From CAWAHD01 sp963781785 (GTDB lineage: Bacteria > Planctomycetota > Planctomycetia > Isosphaerales > Isosphaeraceae), in the NCBI GenBank assembly GCA_963781785.1, contig CAWAHD010000005.1, positions 1,736,001-1,800,000 of the forward strand: DNA of 64,000 bases, in the 5' to 3' direction. Positions 29,087 through 37,209 of this stretch are shown here, piece after piece; position 1 is the stretch's first letter; every line of letters begins with the position of its first letter. The position numbers were made by a program, and so were the translations under genes. The notes under the pieces were generated by a model. It ran no database searches, was not told the DNA's origin, and saw only the letters and a program-made list of their open reading frames with translations.

Positions 29087-29466
29087 TGGGTGATCCTCCC
29101 CCTTTCGTGGTCGAGATCGTCGTTTGGCGCGGTGGTTCGATGAGGACTGCGATCAAGACTAAGACTACGACTAAGACTAGGACTAAGACTGAAACCAAGA
29201 CTAGGATTAAGATTAAGATTAAGAGTAAGAGTAAGATCTCGCGTAACACTTGAGCACCGCTGTCGCGTGCTTGATCGAGAGCAACTCGATCGACCAGTAC
29301 GGCATTGGCAACGCGGCAACTTACGCCCTGATCTTGCGCTTGGTCTTGGTCCTAGTCTTAGTCCTAATCTTAATCTTAATCCTAATCTTAATCTCATTAA
29401 TTGAATCTTCGGGTTCTCTCTTCGGCCCCCCAACTCCAGCAATCGGCGGATCGACGAGCCGCGGAT
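29087..29466. other. Non-coding interval containing inverted hexamer tracts
   Basis: About 380 bases between the epimerase start and the end of the VOC gene. Its main content is the inverted pair of repetitive tracts listed next. No gene is seen: apparent ORFs across the tracts encode only KTKTRTK or LVLVLIL low-complexity peptides. Confidence 0.7.
29151..29397. repeat. Inverted pair of degenerate AAGAYT hexamer tracts
   Basis: Left tract 29151-29237 repeats AAGACTAAGACT, drifting to AAGATTAAGATT and AAGAGTAAGAGT. Right tract ~29331-29397 is the reverse complement (AGTCTTAGTCCTAATCTTAA). They are separated by ~95 bases of ordinary GC-rich sequence. The two could pair into a long imperfect stem. 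Strand asymmetry is strong: the left tract is nearly all purine plus C/T at fixed positions. Confidence 0.85.
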
Positions 29467-29877
29467 TCACCACCCGGACGGCAGCCCCCAGACTCCCGGC
29501 GTGATCAGCTCCACCGAGTTGCCGGCGGGGTCTCGAAAGTAGAGCGACCGGCCGCCGTGCGGCCAGCTCTCTTCGTGCTCGATCGGCACGCCGTGCCGTG
29601 TGAGCTGGTCTCGCCAGGCATCAAGATCCTCTGCGGTGATCCCCAGCGCGAAATGCCCCGGCCCGCGCGAGCCGTGTGCCGGCAGGCGGTCTCCTTTCTC
29701 GGTGGCTTGAGGCCGGAATACCAGAAGCACATGACTGTCGCCCACGCCGAAGAAAACGTGCCGGCCGGCTTCCTTGCCCAGGAACACCAGACCCAGCACG
29801 TCATGGTAGAACCGCTCGGCTGCCTCGAGATCATCGGCGTAGATTGCGGTCTCAACAAGGCAGTCAATCGGTTTCAT
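29467..29877 (-). CDS. VOC (glyoxalase/bleomycin-resistance) family protein
   Basis: A 136-residue protein from ATG 29877 (MKPIDCLVETAIYADDLEAA). The paired beta-alpha-beta-beta-beta modules are seen as RFYHDVLGLVFLGKEAGRHV and FALGITAEDLDAWRDQLTRH, with RSLYFRDPAGNSVELITPG at the end, the usual metal-site strand with Glu. VOC proteins are metal-dependent enzymes or binding proteins; the reaction here is not predictable. The frame continues 27 codons upstream with low-quality sequence, so the ATG chosen is preferred. Confidence 0.88.
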   Translation of the reverse strand: MKPIDCLVETAIYADDLEAAERFYHDVLGLVFLGKEAGRHVFFGVGDSHVLLVFRPQATEKGDRLPAHGSRGPGHFALGITAEDLDAWRDQLTRHGVPIEHEESWPHGGRSLYFRDPAGNSVELITPGVWGLPSGW

Positions 29878-30186
29878 GGCGTCTCGCTTACGACTGGACC
29901 GAGTCGCGTGCGTTTCCCTCACCACGGTAGACCCCGGTCGACTTCTCGTCCGGGCCATGGCACATTATCGTAAATTGGGGCGTTCCTGGCGGCTCTGGCG
30001 CGAGAGGGCACCAGATGTCGAATGCCCCTGACCGTGAATATGCCCCGCGAGCCATGCGCGACGCAAGAGTCTGGATCAAGTCAGGCTGGAAAGCCTGACC
30101 CACGGCAGAAACTTGCAACCGCCGCCCCTCCTCGTGACATTATCAATGTTGGTCGAAGACACGAGGCCGCGGTGGAGGCCGAAAGA
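29878..30186. other. Divergent intergenic region with one REP-like palindrome
   Basis: About 310 bases between the VOC gene and the ECF-WD40 gene. A REP-like palindrome lies at 30080-30103. Promoters for both directions are expected but not recognised. Confidence 0.5.
30080..30103. repeat. Dispersed REP-like palindrome
   Basis: Copy of GTCAGGCTGGAAAGCCTGAC with CCAC following, in the gap upstream of the ECF-WD40 gene. Confidence 0.85.
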
Positions 30187-31173
30187 ATGCTGACCGGGAA
30201 ACGTCGAGAACTCGCCCCGTATCTTCAGACGCTCTTCAGCGCAGGAAGCCTGCGGGATTTGACCGACGGGCAGATCCTGGAGTGGTTTGCGTGCAGCCCA
30301 AGTGACATAGCCGAGCTGGCGTTCGCAACCCTTGTGGAGCGCCATGGCCCGATGGTGCTGAGCGTCTGCCGGGGAATCCTGTTCGAAAAGAGCGACGTTG
30401 AAGACGCGTTCCAGGCGACCTTCCTGGTCTTGTTCAAGAAGGCTCGACAGCTCTGGACGCGCGACTCGCTGGGCCCGTGGCTTTACCAGGTGGCTCACCG
30501 CACAGCGTCGTGTGCCCGATCGGCTGCTGCCCGGCGGCGAAGGCACGAGCGGTTGGCGGCCGAGAGGACGGCAGCGACCGCCGCAGACCACGACGCCTTT
30601 GTCGCACACGAATCGCGGCAGGTGCTCCATGAGGAGATCAACCGGCTGCCGGGCCGCTATCGCATGGCAATTTTGCTCTGCGACCTGGAGGGCCAGACCT
30701 GCGAGCAAGCGGCACGAGCCATGGGATGCCCCGTCGGGACGCTCAAGTGCTGGCGAGCGCGCGGTCGCGAGCGGCTCCGGTCGCGACTTTCCGGCCGGGG
30801 CTTCGCGCGATCCCTCGTGTTCTCAGGGCCAGCGGCCTTTACAGATGCCGTTCCGAAAGTGCTCGTGGAACGAGCGGTCCAGGCCATGATGCAGCTCGCG
30901 ACAAACGGTGGCGCAGTCGAAATGAGCTCGGCAGCGGCGGTCCATCTGGCACGCGGAGTCCTCAGTTCCCTGTTCGTCAGCCGAATTCTCACGATCGCGA
31001 TCGCTTCGGTTCTTCTGGGTGCTCTCACAGTGGGCGTGGCGGTCACCAATCAACCGGGCGTCGCGGTCGATAAGGCAGTCATCGGGGACGAGAACAGGAC
31101 TCAACCCGCAAACTCAGTCACGCCGGGAAATGAACCGGGCTCGAGCGCCGGGTCTCACGCCGCTCGCGCCTGA
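30187..31173 (+). CDS. ECF sigma factor with transmembrane helix, N-terminal part of a sigma-WD40 protein
   Basis: From ATG 30187 (MLTGKRRELAPYLQ). Sigma region 2: ERHGPMVLSVCRGILFEKSD and AFQATFLVLFKKA; region 4: LPGRYRMAILLCDLEGQTCE with MGCPVGTLKCWRARGRERLR. A transmembrane helix (RILTIAIASVLLGALTVGVA) follows at about residue 270. In this frame the protein ends shortly after GNEPGSSAG, but restoring two bases in the GCGC run at 31144-31149 gives SSAPGLTPLAPDAPPAMPDE and joins it to the WD40 segment. The expected product is one membrane-bound sigma factor with an external WD40 sensor, a known planctomycete design. Confidence 0.85.
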   Translation: MLTGKRRELAPYLQTLFSAGSLRDLTDGQILEWFACSPSDIAELAFATLVERHGPMVLSVCRGILFEKSDVEDAFQATFLVLFKKARQLWTRDSLGPWLYQVAHRTASCARSAAARRRRHERLAAERTAATAADHDAFVAHESRQVLHEEINRLPGRYRMAILLCDLEGQTCEQAARAMGCPVGTLKCWRARGRERLRSRLSGRGFARSLVFSGPAAFTDAVPKVLVERAVQAMMQLATNGGAVEMSSAAAVHLARGVLSSLFVSRILTIAIASVLLGALTVGVAVTNQPGVAVDKAVIGDENRTQPANSVTPGNEPGSSAGSHAARA

Positions 31174-32212
31174 TGCCCCACCCGCGATGCCGGACGAGAC
31201 TGTCACGGGTCCCTGGAATGCCGTCAATATTCGAGAACAGGCGACATTGAAGCAGTCGGGGTGGGTCTGGGAGGTTGCCTTCTCCCCGGATGGCAAGCTG
31301 CTTGCCACCGGGGGAATGCGCGACGGTGGCGGTACACCTGGCTGGATCAAGCTTTGGGACACCACGACCTGGCAAGAAACTGCTTCGTTCCAGGTCAATA
31401 ACACGCGCGTCCAGAGGCTGGCGTTTACCCCGGCCGGTGGCGAGTTGATCGTAGTCGGGTGGGACTACTCGACCGTGATACTCCTGGACATCGGATCGGG
31501 CAAACAGCGGACAATCTTCAGGGACGAAAACAGCGCAGGCTTGCAGTCGGCGCCGCTATTCTCCCCAGACGGGCGCATGATGATGACAGCCAGTCCGGTT
31601 GATGGGGCGATGCTCTGGGAGACCGGGTCGTGGCGCAAGAAGCAAGACATCCTGGGCACGCGCGATCACAGCCTACGTCTGGCATTAATCCCCTCCAAAG
31701 CGTGGAGCATCGAAAAAGGGGGAGGCGCTTACGCGTTGGACCGTGACGGCATCGTGACGCGAATCAATCCGAACCGGAGCGGCCCGCCGCCAGTGCTTTG
31801 GGGTTTCGACCGCGTCAGAGGGGTCGTGCGACCGTTTGTGGCGGAGGCAGACCCGGCCATCTCACCCGACGGAAAGTCGGCAGCGCTCTGCGTCCAGGAG
31901 GAAGACGCATCGGAGCGGATCGACATCTACGACATCCAGGAAGCCAGCGTCTGGAAGAGACGTTTCCCGATCGACCCGAGACAAACGGCCCCGATGATCT
32001 ACACCCTGACCTTCACTCCGGACGGCTCGGCAATTGTCGCCGGTTGCGCGGATAAAACCGTGCGACTCTGGGACTCAACCACCGGCAAAAGCTTGCCGGC
32101 CTTGAAAGGGCACGACGGCGCAATCAACGGAATGGCTTTCTCGCCCGATGGCAAGTCTCTTGCCACGGCCGGCAGCGCCGACAAGACCGTCAGGATTTGG
32201 TCTCCGCAGTGA
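31148..32212 (+). CDS. WD40-repeat domain, C-terminal part of the sigma-WD40 protein
   Basis: A 354-residue segment in the +1 frame relative to the sigma part; the boundary is the first residue after the inferred switch. WD40 blades are clear: WEVAFSPDGKLLATGG, LWDTTTWQETASF, AFTPAGGELIVVGWD, AADPAISPDGKSA-like stretch, FTPDGSAIVAGCADKTVRLW and MAFSPDGKSLATAGSADKTV. WD40 propellers bind proteins or ligands. The stop TGA at 32210-32212 falls within the 7-bp target duplication of the IS element that follows. An independent gene is possible only if ATG 31187 is used; I consider the fusion more likely. Confidence 0.85.
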   Translation, partial: PGLTPLAPDAPPAMPDETVTGPWNAVNIREQATLKQSGWVWEVAFSPDGKLLATGGMRDGGGTPGWIKLWDTTTWQETASFQVNNTRVQRLAFTPAGGELIVVGWDYSTVILLDIGSGKQRTIFRDENSAGLQSAPLFSPDGRMMMTASPVDGAMLWETGSWRKKQDILGTRDHSLRLALIPSKAWSIEKGGGAYALDRDGIVTRINPNRSGPPPVLWGFDRVRGVVRPFVAEADPAISPDGKSAALCVQEEDASERIDIYDIQEASVWKRRFPIDPRQTAPMIYTLTFTPDGSAIVAGCADKTVRLWDSTTGKSLPALKGHDGAINGMAFSPDGKSLATAGSADKTVRIWSPQ

Positions 32213-32216
32213 CGCC

Positions 32217-33633
32217 GGGCCTGTAAATCTTTTTGTGTCAACGCAGGTGGGAACGACTTTTGCGTGCGTCAGTTTCGGGCGAGGGGCGGGAGCCGATCCT
32301 CGAAGATGATCGCGAAGTGATTCAGCGCTTCTCTCCATTTGGGGATTGGCAGCGTCCACTTCTTGGACGCCTCGTGAATCGCCATGTAGACCAGCTTCAG
32401 CGCTGACTCCTCATTCGGGTACTGCTTGCGGTTCCGCGTGAACTTGCGGATCACGCTGTTCACCGACTCGATGGCATTGGTCGTATAGATCGCCCTGCGA
32501 ATCGCCGGCGGGAACTCGAACATAGCCGCGATGTCCGGCCACTTCAAACGCCACTGTTTGACGATGGTCGGATATTTCTCACCCCAACCTTGAGCAAAAG
32601 CGTCCAGCGCTTCTTCGGCTTCAGTGACCGTCGGGGCCTGGTAGATCTTTTTCAGGTCCACTATGACCTGGTCGCTGTCTTTGTCCACCACGTACTTCAG
32701 CGCAGCCCGCACCAGATGCACGATGCACAGTTGCACCTTGGCTTCCGGGTATGCTGCGCAGAGCGCCTCGGGGAAACCTGAGAGGCCGTCCATGCAGGCG
32801 ATGAAGATGTCCTTCAGGCCGCGATTCTTCAGATCGGTCAAGCATGACAACCAAAACTTGGCCCCTTCGGTTTCGCCAAGCCAGAGGCCCAAAAGTTCCT
32901 TGCGGCCCCGTATATTCACCCCCAGGGCCACGTACATTGTCTGAGGCGAAACTCGACCATTGGCACCACGCACATGCACCACGATGCCGTCGAGATAGAC
33001 GATCGGCCAGACCGGGTCGAGCTGCCGGGTGCGCCACGCGGTCACTTGCGCGTCGAGGTCGGCGGTGATCTCCGAGACCAGCGTCGGCGACACATCGACG
33101 CTATAAAGTTCTTTCACGACTTCCTGAATATCCCGAGTGGTCATCCCTTTGGCATAGAGTGCGAGAATCTTCTCGTCGAACCCGGTCAATCGACGTTGAT
33201 GTTTGAGGATCAACTGGGGCTCGAAAGTGCCATCGCGATCGCGCGGAGTCGCGATCATGATCTTGCCGAGATCGCCTTGCACGGTCTTTTCGGAACGACC
33301 ATTGCGACGATTCTTCGCACGGGGTTTACACGGCGGGTCAGCAAAAGGATCCGCGACGCCCGGCACCAACGGGTCCTCAGCGGCCCCAGGCAACTGTTTG
33401 CGGCCGAGGTGAACGTCCATTTCGGTATCGAGCATGCGCTCGAGAGCCGAGCCCATCATGAGCTTGAGGAGGCCGTTCAGCTCCGCGAGTGTCGTGGCCT
33501 GCGAGGCGATCTCGCGTGCCAACTGTTCGGCCTTGCCTGTCAAAATCGCGTCCATGCGACAGTCTCCGTAAGGTAAGTAGGTTAGGGTGAGATAACCGAT
33601 TCCTTACGTTGACACAATATTTCTTACAGGCTC
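32217..33633. mobile_element. IS256-type insertion sequence, complete, ~1.4 kb
   Basis: The element contains one transposase gene and has imperfect inverted repeats of about 27 bases: GGGCCTGTAAATCTTT at the left and (reverse complement) GAGCCTGTAAGAAATATTGT at the right, both continuing to TGTGTCAACG. It is flanked by a direct repeat TGACGCC (32210-32216 and 33634-33640), the target duplication. Intact ends and duplication suggest a fairly recent insertion. It sits exactly between two convergent genes. Confidence 0.9.
32269..33555 (-). CDS. IS256-family (Mutator-type) transposase
   Basis: A 428-residue protein, normal length for the family. It catalyses transposition of the surrounding element. 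DDE residues: PIVYLDGIVVHVRG (first Asp), IFIACMDGLSGFPEAL (second Asp) and IYTTNAIESVNSVIRK (Glu). Family landmarks: SALERMLDTEMDVHLGRK at the N-terminus, KTVQGDLGKIMIATPRDRDG, and FTRNRKQYPNEESALKLVY near the C-terminus. No frameshift or stop is seen, so it is probably functional. Start at ATG 33555, 15 bases into a region after the right-end repeat. Confidence 0.95.
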   Translation of the reverse strand: MDAILTGKAEQLAREIASQATTLAELNGLLKLMMGSALERMLDTEMDVHLGRKQLPGAAEDPLVPGVADPFADPPCKPRAKNRRNGRSEKTVQGDLGKIMIATPRDRDGTFEPQLILKHQRRLTGFDEKILALYAKGMTTRDIQEVVKELYSVDVSPTLVSEITADLDAQVTAWRTRQLDPVWPIVYLDGIVVHVRGANGRVSPQTMYVALGVNIRGRKELLGLWLGETEGAKFWLSCLTDLKNRGLKDIFIACMDGLSGFPEALCAAYPEAKVQLCIVHLVRAALKYVVDKDSDQVIVDLKKIYQAPTVTEAEEALDAFAQGWGEKYPTIVKQWRLKWPDIAAMFEFPPAIRRAIYTTNAIESVNSVIRKFTRNRKQYPNEESALKLVYMAIHEASKKWTLPIPKWREALNHFAIIFEDRLPPLARN

Positions 33634-33639
33634 TGACGC

Positions 33640-34236
33640 CTAACGCCGGCTCACCGCCTGCGCCTTCCGCCGCGTGTGCGTCATGCTGACCCCCTTCACG
33701 TCCTTGCCGTCGGCTCCGGGGTTGAACCACTCCAAAGTGTAATGGTCCTGGTCGATGAGGGTGGTCACGGTGCGCAGCTTGGTGGACTCGCCGGTGGCCG
33801 GGTTGACCTCTGCGCCGAGATTGGTGATGACCTTGCCGTCAGCGGAGATCGACCCCTCGCTGTGCAGCACTCCCGTGCTCATACTGTTCATCACGATTTC
33901 AATCGTCTTTTTCTTGTGGTTGTCAAATCCGACAAGCTGGAGCACGTAGAACGGCTTTCCCTGGAGCGTGCTCGTATAGTCTTGCTGGAGGAACCGGCCG
34001 TCCAGGATCCATTTGGCTTCGCAGCGAACCTTTCCCTTGTGTTCCTTGCCATTGATGACATACGTGATGTCCACGTCCCAGCTCCCGGCCAAGGGCGCCA
34101 GTTGCTTGTGGACGGCCCCGGGCTCGTCGGCCGGTATCTCGGCCCGCTTGGCCTTGTTTTCCTGCGTCATCCCCGTTCCCGGGAACAAGAAGAGTACCGC
34201 CGCCACGATTCCACACCGCCAAACTACGAGTCTCAT
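33640..34236 (-). CDS. Exported DUF1579-type protein
   Basis: A 198-residue protein from ATG 34236, with GGAGAC about 8 bases upstream. Signal peptide: WRCGIVAAVLFLFPGTGM. The mature part has LAPLAGSWDVDITYVINGKE, FLQQDYTSTLQGKPFYVLQL, GFDNHKKKTIEIVMNSMSTG and WFNPGADGKDVKGVSMTHTR, the beta-barrel-like pattern of DUF1579 (lipocalin-like). No enzymatic function is known. It is the third gene of a leftward operon with VOC and PadR genes. The stop overlaps the IS target duplication by one base, so the gene is intact. Confidence 0.85.
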   Translation of the reverse strand: MRLVVWRCGIVAAVLFLFPGTGMTQENKAKRAEIPADEPGAVHKQLAPLAGSWDVDITYVINGKEHKGKVRCEAKWILDGRFLQQDYTSTLQGKPFYVLQLVGFDNHKKKTIEIVMNSMSTGVLHSEGSISADGKVITNLGAEVNPATGESTKLRTVTTLIDQDHYTLEWFNPGADGKDVKGVSMTHTRRKAQAVSRR

Positions 34237-34283
34237 GGAATGTCTCCTCATCAAAAGGGTTCGTGAACAAGCGAGTCGTCTTG

Positions 34284-34775
34284 TCATTTGCTGCCCCATT
34301 CCTGCTGTTCTGCGTTGAATTCACCGGCCCGCTGCCGCAGCTCGCGCGGGGAAAGGTCCTTGAGCCGCGTCGCGATCGACCAGCGGTGGCCGAACGGATC
34401 CGTGAGAATGCCGTAACGATCGCCCCAGAAGCAGTCCTGCACGGGCATCACGACCTTGGCTCCCTGAGCCACGGCGCTATTAAACACCGCGTCGACGTCG
34501 GGCACATAAAGGTGCAGCGTGATGGCCGTTCCCCCAAAGCCAAGCGGCGAGAGCAGTCCCTGCTCGGGAAACTCGTCGTGGAGCAAGAACCGCGAATCGC
34601 CGAGCATGAGCTCGGCATGCATGATCGACTTGCCGTCGGACGCCAGATTGCGATACAGCTCCGATGCACCGAAAGCTCGCGTGTAAAAATCGATGGCCGC
34701 CGCCGCGCCCCGCACCACCAGATGCGGCGTGATCGTGTGGAAGTCATCGGTGCCTTGAGTCACGGCGCGTGCCAT
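34284..34775 (-). CDS. PhnB-like VOC family protein
   Basis: A 163-residue protein from ATG 34775 (a TTG one codon earlier is not needed). Features: HTITPHLVVRGAAAAIDFYT, FGASELYRNLASDGKSIMHA, HDEFPEQGLLSPLGFGGTAI, FNSAVAQGAKVVMPVQDCFW and GDRYGILTDPFGHRWSIATR. This matches the PhnB/YdfO-type branch of the VOC superfamily. Enzymatic role unknown. It lies 42 bases downstream of the PadR gene and 47 upstream of the DUF1579 gene, so the three are probably one transcript under PadR control. Confidence 0.88.
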   Translation of the reverse strand: MARAVTQGTDDFHTITPHLVVRGAAAAIDFYTRAFGASELYRNLASDGKSIMHAELMLGDSRFLLHDEFPEQGLLSPLGFGGTAITLHLYVPDVDAVFNSAVAQGAKVVMPVQDCFWGDRYGILTDPFGHRWSIATRLKDLSPRELRQRAGEFNAEQQEWGSK

Positions 34776-34817
34776 CAATGGTTCTCCTCGTCATTTCATT
34801 GTGGTTTTAGCATTTTA

Positions 34818-35183
34818 TCAACTCAGCAAATCACGCTTCTTGGCAGCCCTGACCAGCGACGCCAGCCGCTCGGCCTCCGCCCTGGCGACGGCCAGGCCAA
34901 AGGGCGTCAAACGATAATAGCGCCTCCGTTCGTCTTCGGCTTCGGCGGCATCGGAGTCTTCTCGCTCCACGATCAAGCCATCCACGACCATCCGCTGGAT
35001 CGACCGGTACAACGTTCCCGGGCCCAGGCGCAGTTGGCCCTGCGTGAGCCGATCCACTTCCAGCATGATCCCGTAGCCGTGGCATTCATGCTGGGCAAGT
35101 GCCAGCATGATGTGAAACACCGCCGGAGTTAGCGGCAGTACCCTCCGCGGATCCGGAACCTCCTGCGACTCTTTGGTGGCCAT
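34818..35183 (-). CDS. PadR family transcriptional regulator
   Basis: A 121-residue protein from ATG 35183 (MATKESQEVPDPRRVLPLT). The winged-helix PadR-N domain is visible: LTPAVFHIMLALAQHECHGY, GIMLEVDRLTQGQLRLGPGT, LYRSIQRMVVDGLIVERED and RRRYYRLTPFGLAVARAEAE. PadR proteins act as dimers, often as ligand-responsive repressors of neighbouring genes. A palindrome (see the regulatory entry) lies 19 bases upstream of the start codon. The frame extends 21 codons upstream, across this palindrome, so those codons are not likely translated. Confidence 0.9.
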   Translation of the reverse strand: MATKESQEVPDPRRVLPLTPAVFHIMLALAQHECHGYGIMLEVDRLTQGQLRLGPGTLYRSIQRMVVDGLIVEREDSDAAEAEDERRRYYRLTPFGLAVARAEAERLASLVRAAKKRDLLS

Positions 35184-35835
35184 CACTCCATCCGCCGTGG
35201 ATATATCCAATACGGATATAGTGCGGTGTGCGCCGCGGATTGTCAAGTGGCCGGCGAAAAAACAGGATTGCCCCGTCGGGCCGGTGGTTTCAGATCCTCG
35301 GCAACCGAAGGCGCATCACCGGTACAGGCAGGATTCCTTTGTGCGCCGAGCCAATCCCCGGAGGGTCTGCCACGAATGCGTGATCCACGCCCGAGCGAGC
35401 GCGCATAGCCTAGAATAGAAAACGCCGGAGGCGACTTTATTTTGATCGTCCGAAAGAGTAACCTACTCTGATCCCAGACACTTATTCCGATAGGACGACA
35501 ACGGACGCACCAAAAGCTCAGCCAGCGCAATCCCGAGGGTGCATAGACAACCGGGTCGCGCGGGCAAGCTTGAAATGCTGTCGTGAGGATACGTGTGCGG
35601 CACGAGTCCGGGGCGAGCCGAGGAATTCGTCGGATAGCGTGGTGACGCTCGCCCCGCAGCCAGCCCAATCTTCGCTGATCAGACTACCAACTTAGCCAGT
35701 TTTCGCAGCAATCTTCGCGGTTCCGCCGCGCCCTTGTTCCAGGGTGTGTCGGAGCTGCCCGGGAATTGTCGATTCTCATGGTGAACCCGCCGTCTTGAAA
35801 TCGCACGAGTTCTCGACCATCCAGGAGATTCTTCG
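35184..35835. other. Intergenic region, no gene seen
   Basis: About 650 bases between the divergent PadR and S53 peptidase genes. Besides the PadR operator at the left end I see no gene or repeat. Low-complexity or longer elements are absent. Confidence 0.5.
35202..35220 (-). promoter_or_regulatory. Palindromic operator candidate upstream of PadR operon
   Basis: TATATCC-AATAC-GGATATA: 7-bp arms with a 5-bp spacer (35202-35208 and 35214-35220), placed about 20 bases before the PadR start. The AT-rich TATATCC arms could overlap the promoter, which would suit autorepression. The spacing fits a dimeric regulator but not the classical ATGT-n8-ACAT PadR site. Confidence 0.5.
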
Positions 35836-37209
35836 ATGACCTCAAAACCCGCGCGCGGATCTCGCCACTCCTGCCCCACGACACGGCGTCGCTCAATGCC
35901 GAGCTTGGATCATCTCGAATCGCGCGCGCTCTTGAGCACCACCGCGGTCCACCCGACGTTCGTGCTGAGCCCGTTCGCCGGCGGAGGCCCCGGCGGCGGG
36001 TACACACCCGCGCAGATACAGGAAGCCTATGGATTCGGCAGCATCTCGTTCAATGGCACGCCCGGCACCGGCAGCGGTGAGACGATCGCCATCGTCGATG
36101 CGTACAACGACCCCAACATCCAGTCCGACCTGAACACATTCGATTCCTATTTCAGCCTGCCTGCGACGACGGTCACGCGGGTGAACGAGACCGGCGGGAC
36201 GGCCTATCCGCCCAGCGATTCGACGGGGGGCTGGGAGCTTGAAGAGTCGCTCGACGTCGAGTGGGCGCACGCCATGGCGCCCGGGGCGAGCATCCTGCTG
36301 GTCGAGGCCAGCTCCGCGAGCGACAGCGACCTCCTCACCGCCGTCAATTATGCGGCGGCCCACGCGAATGTCGTTTCGATGAGCTGGGGCGGCAGCGAAT
36401 TCTCGGGTGAGACGTCGTACGACAGCACCTATTTTGACCACGCCGGTGTGGCGTTCGTGGCGTCCTCGGGCGATTCCGGCGCGCCCGCATCGTGGCCGGC
36501 GGCTTCCCCGAACGTTCTCTCGGTCGGCGGCACGGACCTCACCTTGGGCGCGGGCAACGTCTGGTCGAGCGAGACCGGCTGGAGCGACAGCACCGGCGGT
36601 CCCAGCGCCTACGAGCCGCAACCCACCTACCAGGCTGGTGTCGTCACCCAGACGACCACGGCGCGAGCCACTCCCGATGTCGCCTACGACGCCGATCCCT
36701 CAACCGGCGTTGCCGTGTATGACTCCGTCCCGTACGACAGGGAGACCTTGGACTGGGTTGAAGTCGGCGGCACCAGCGCGGGGGCACCGCAGTGGTCGGC
36801 GCTGCTGGCGATCGCCGATCAGGGCCTCGCTGCCAACCACCAGGCAGCTCTCAACAGCGCAAGTCCGCAACAAGTCATGACGATCCTTTACAAGAACCGG
36901 TCCGATTTCCATGACATCACGAGCGGCACAAGCACCGGCAGCCCGAACTATTCGGCAGGGCCCGGCTACGACTACGTGACCGGGCTAGGCTCGCCAATGG
37001 CCAATCTGGTGGTCGGCTCGCTGGTGGGCACACCCTCGAGTCCCCGTCGACACGCTCGTACTGAGCGGGCCATCCTCCGCGACGGCCGGAAGTTCGTTCA
37101 GCATCACCGTCTCCGCCGAGAAACCTGGCGGTGGGACCGACACCAGCTACACCGGCACAATCGCGTTCACGAGCAGCGATTCCCAGGCCGGCCTGCCGTC
37201 AAACTTTAA
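35836..37209 (+). CDS. S53 (sedolisin) peptidase A, N-terminal segment; LEPR-XLL-type surface protein
   Basis: Starts at ATG 35836. The N-terminus has RRRSMPSLDHLESRALLST, the planctomycete LEPR-XLL-like motif. The S53 domain follows: YTPAQIQEAYGFGSISFNGT, the Glu/Asp pair in WELEESLDVEWAHAMAPGAS, SSGDSGAPASWPA (oxyanion Asp) and GGTSAGAPQWSALL (nucleophile Ser). It ends with AGPGYDYVTGLGSPMANLVV, the calcium-binding C-terminus. Codons after 37045 are out of frame: an extra C in CCCC at 37042-37045 explains the switch to the next segment. It is probably secreted and acts on proteins at acidic pH, as the family does. It was likely one polypeptide with 37046-38680. Confidence 0.88.
   Translation: MTSKPARGSRHSCPTTRRRSMPSLDHLESRALLSTTAVHPTFVLSPFAGGGPGGGYTPAQIQEAYGFGSISFNGTPGTGSGETIAIVDAYNDPNIQSDLNTFDSYFSLPATTVTRVNETGGTAYPPSDSTGGWELEESLDVEWAHAMAPGASILLVEASSASDSDLLTAVNYAAAHANVVSMSWGGSEFSGETSYDSTYFDHAGVAFVASSGDSGAPASWPAASPNVLSVGGTDLTLGAGNVWSSETGWSDSTGGPSAYEPQPTYQAGVVTQTTTARATPDVAYDADPSTGVAVYDSVPYDRETLDWVEVGGTSAGAPQWSALLAIADQGLAANHQAALNSASPQQVMTILYKNRSDFHDITSGTSTGSPNYSAGPGYDYVTGLGSPMANLVVGSLVGTPSSPRRHARTERAILRDGRKFVQHHRLRRETWRWDRHQLHRHNRVHEQRFPGRPAVKL

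Noticed and set aside
29151..29397. Coding interpretation of the hexamer tracts (KTKTRTK or LVLVLIL peptides)
   Set aside because: The product is pure low complexity, differs on each strand, and lacks start signals.
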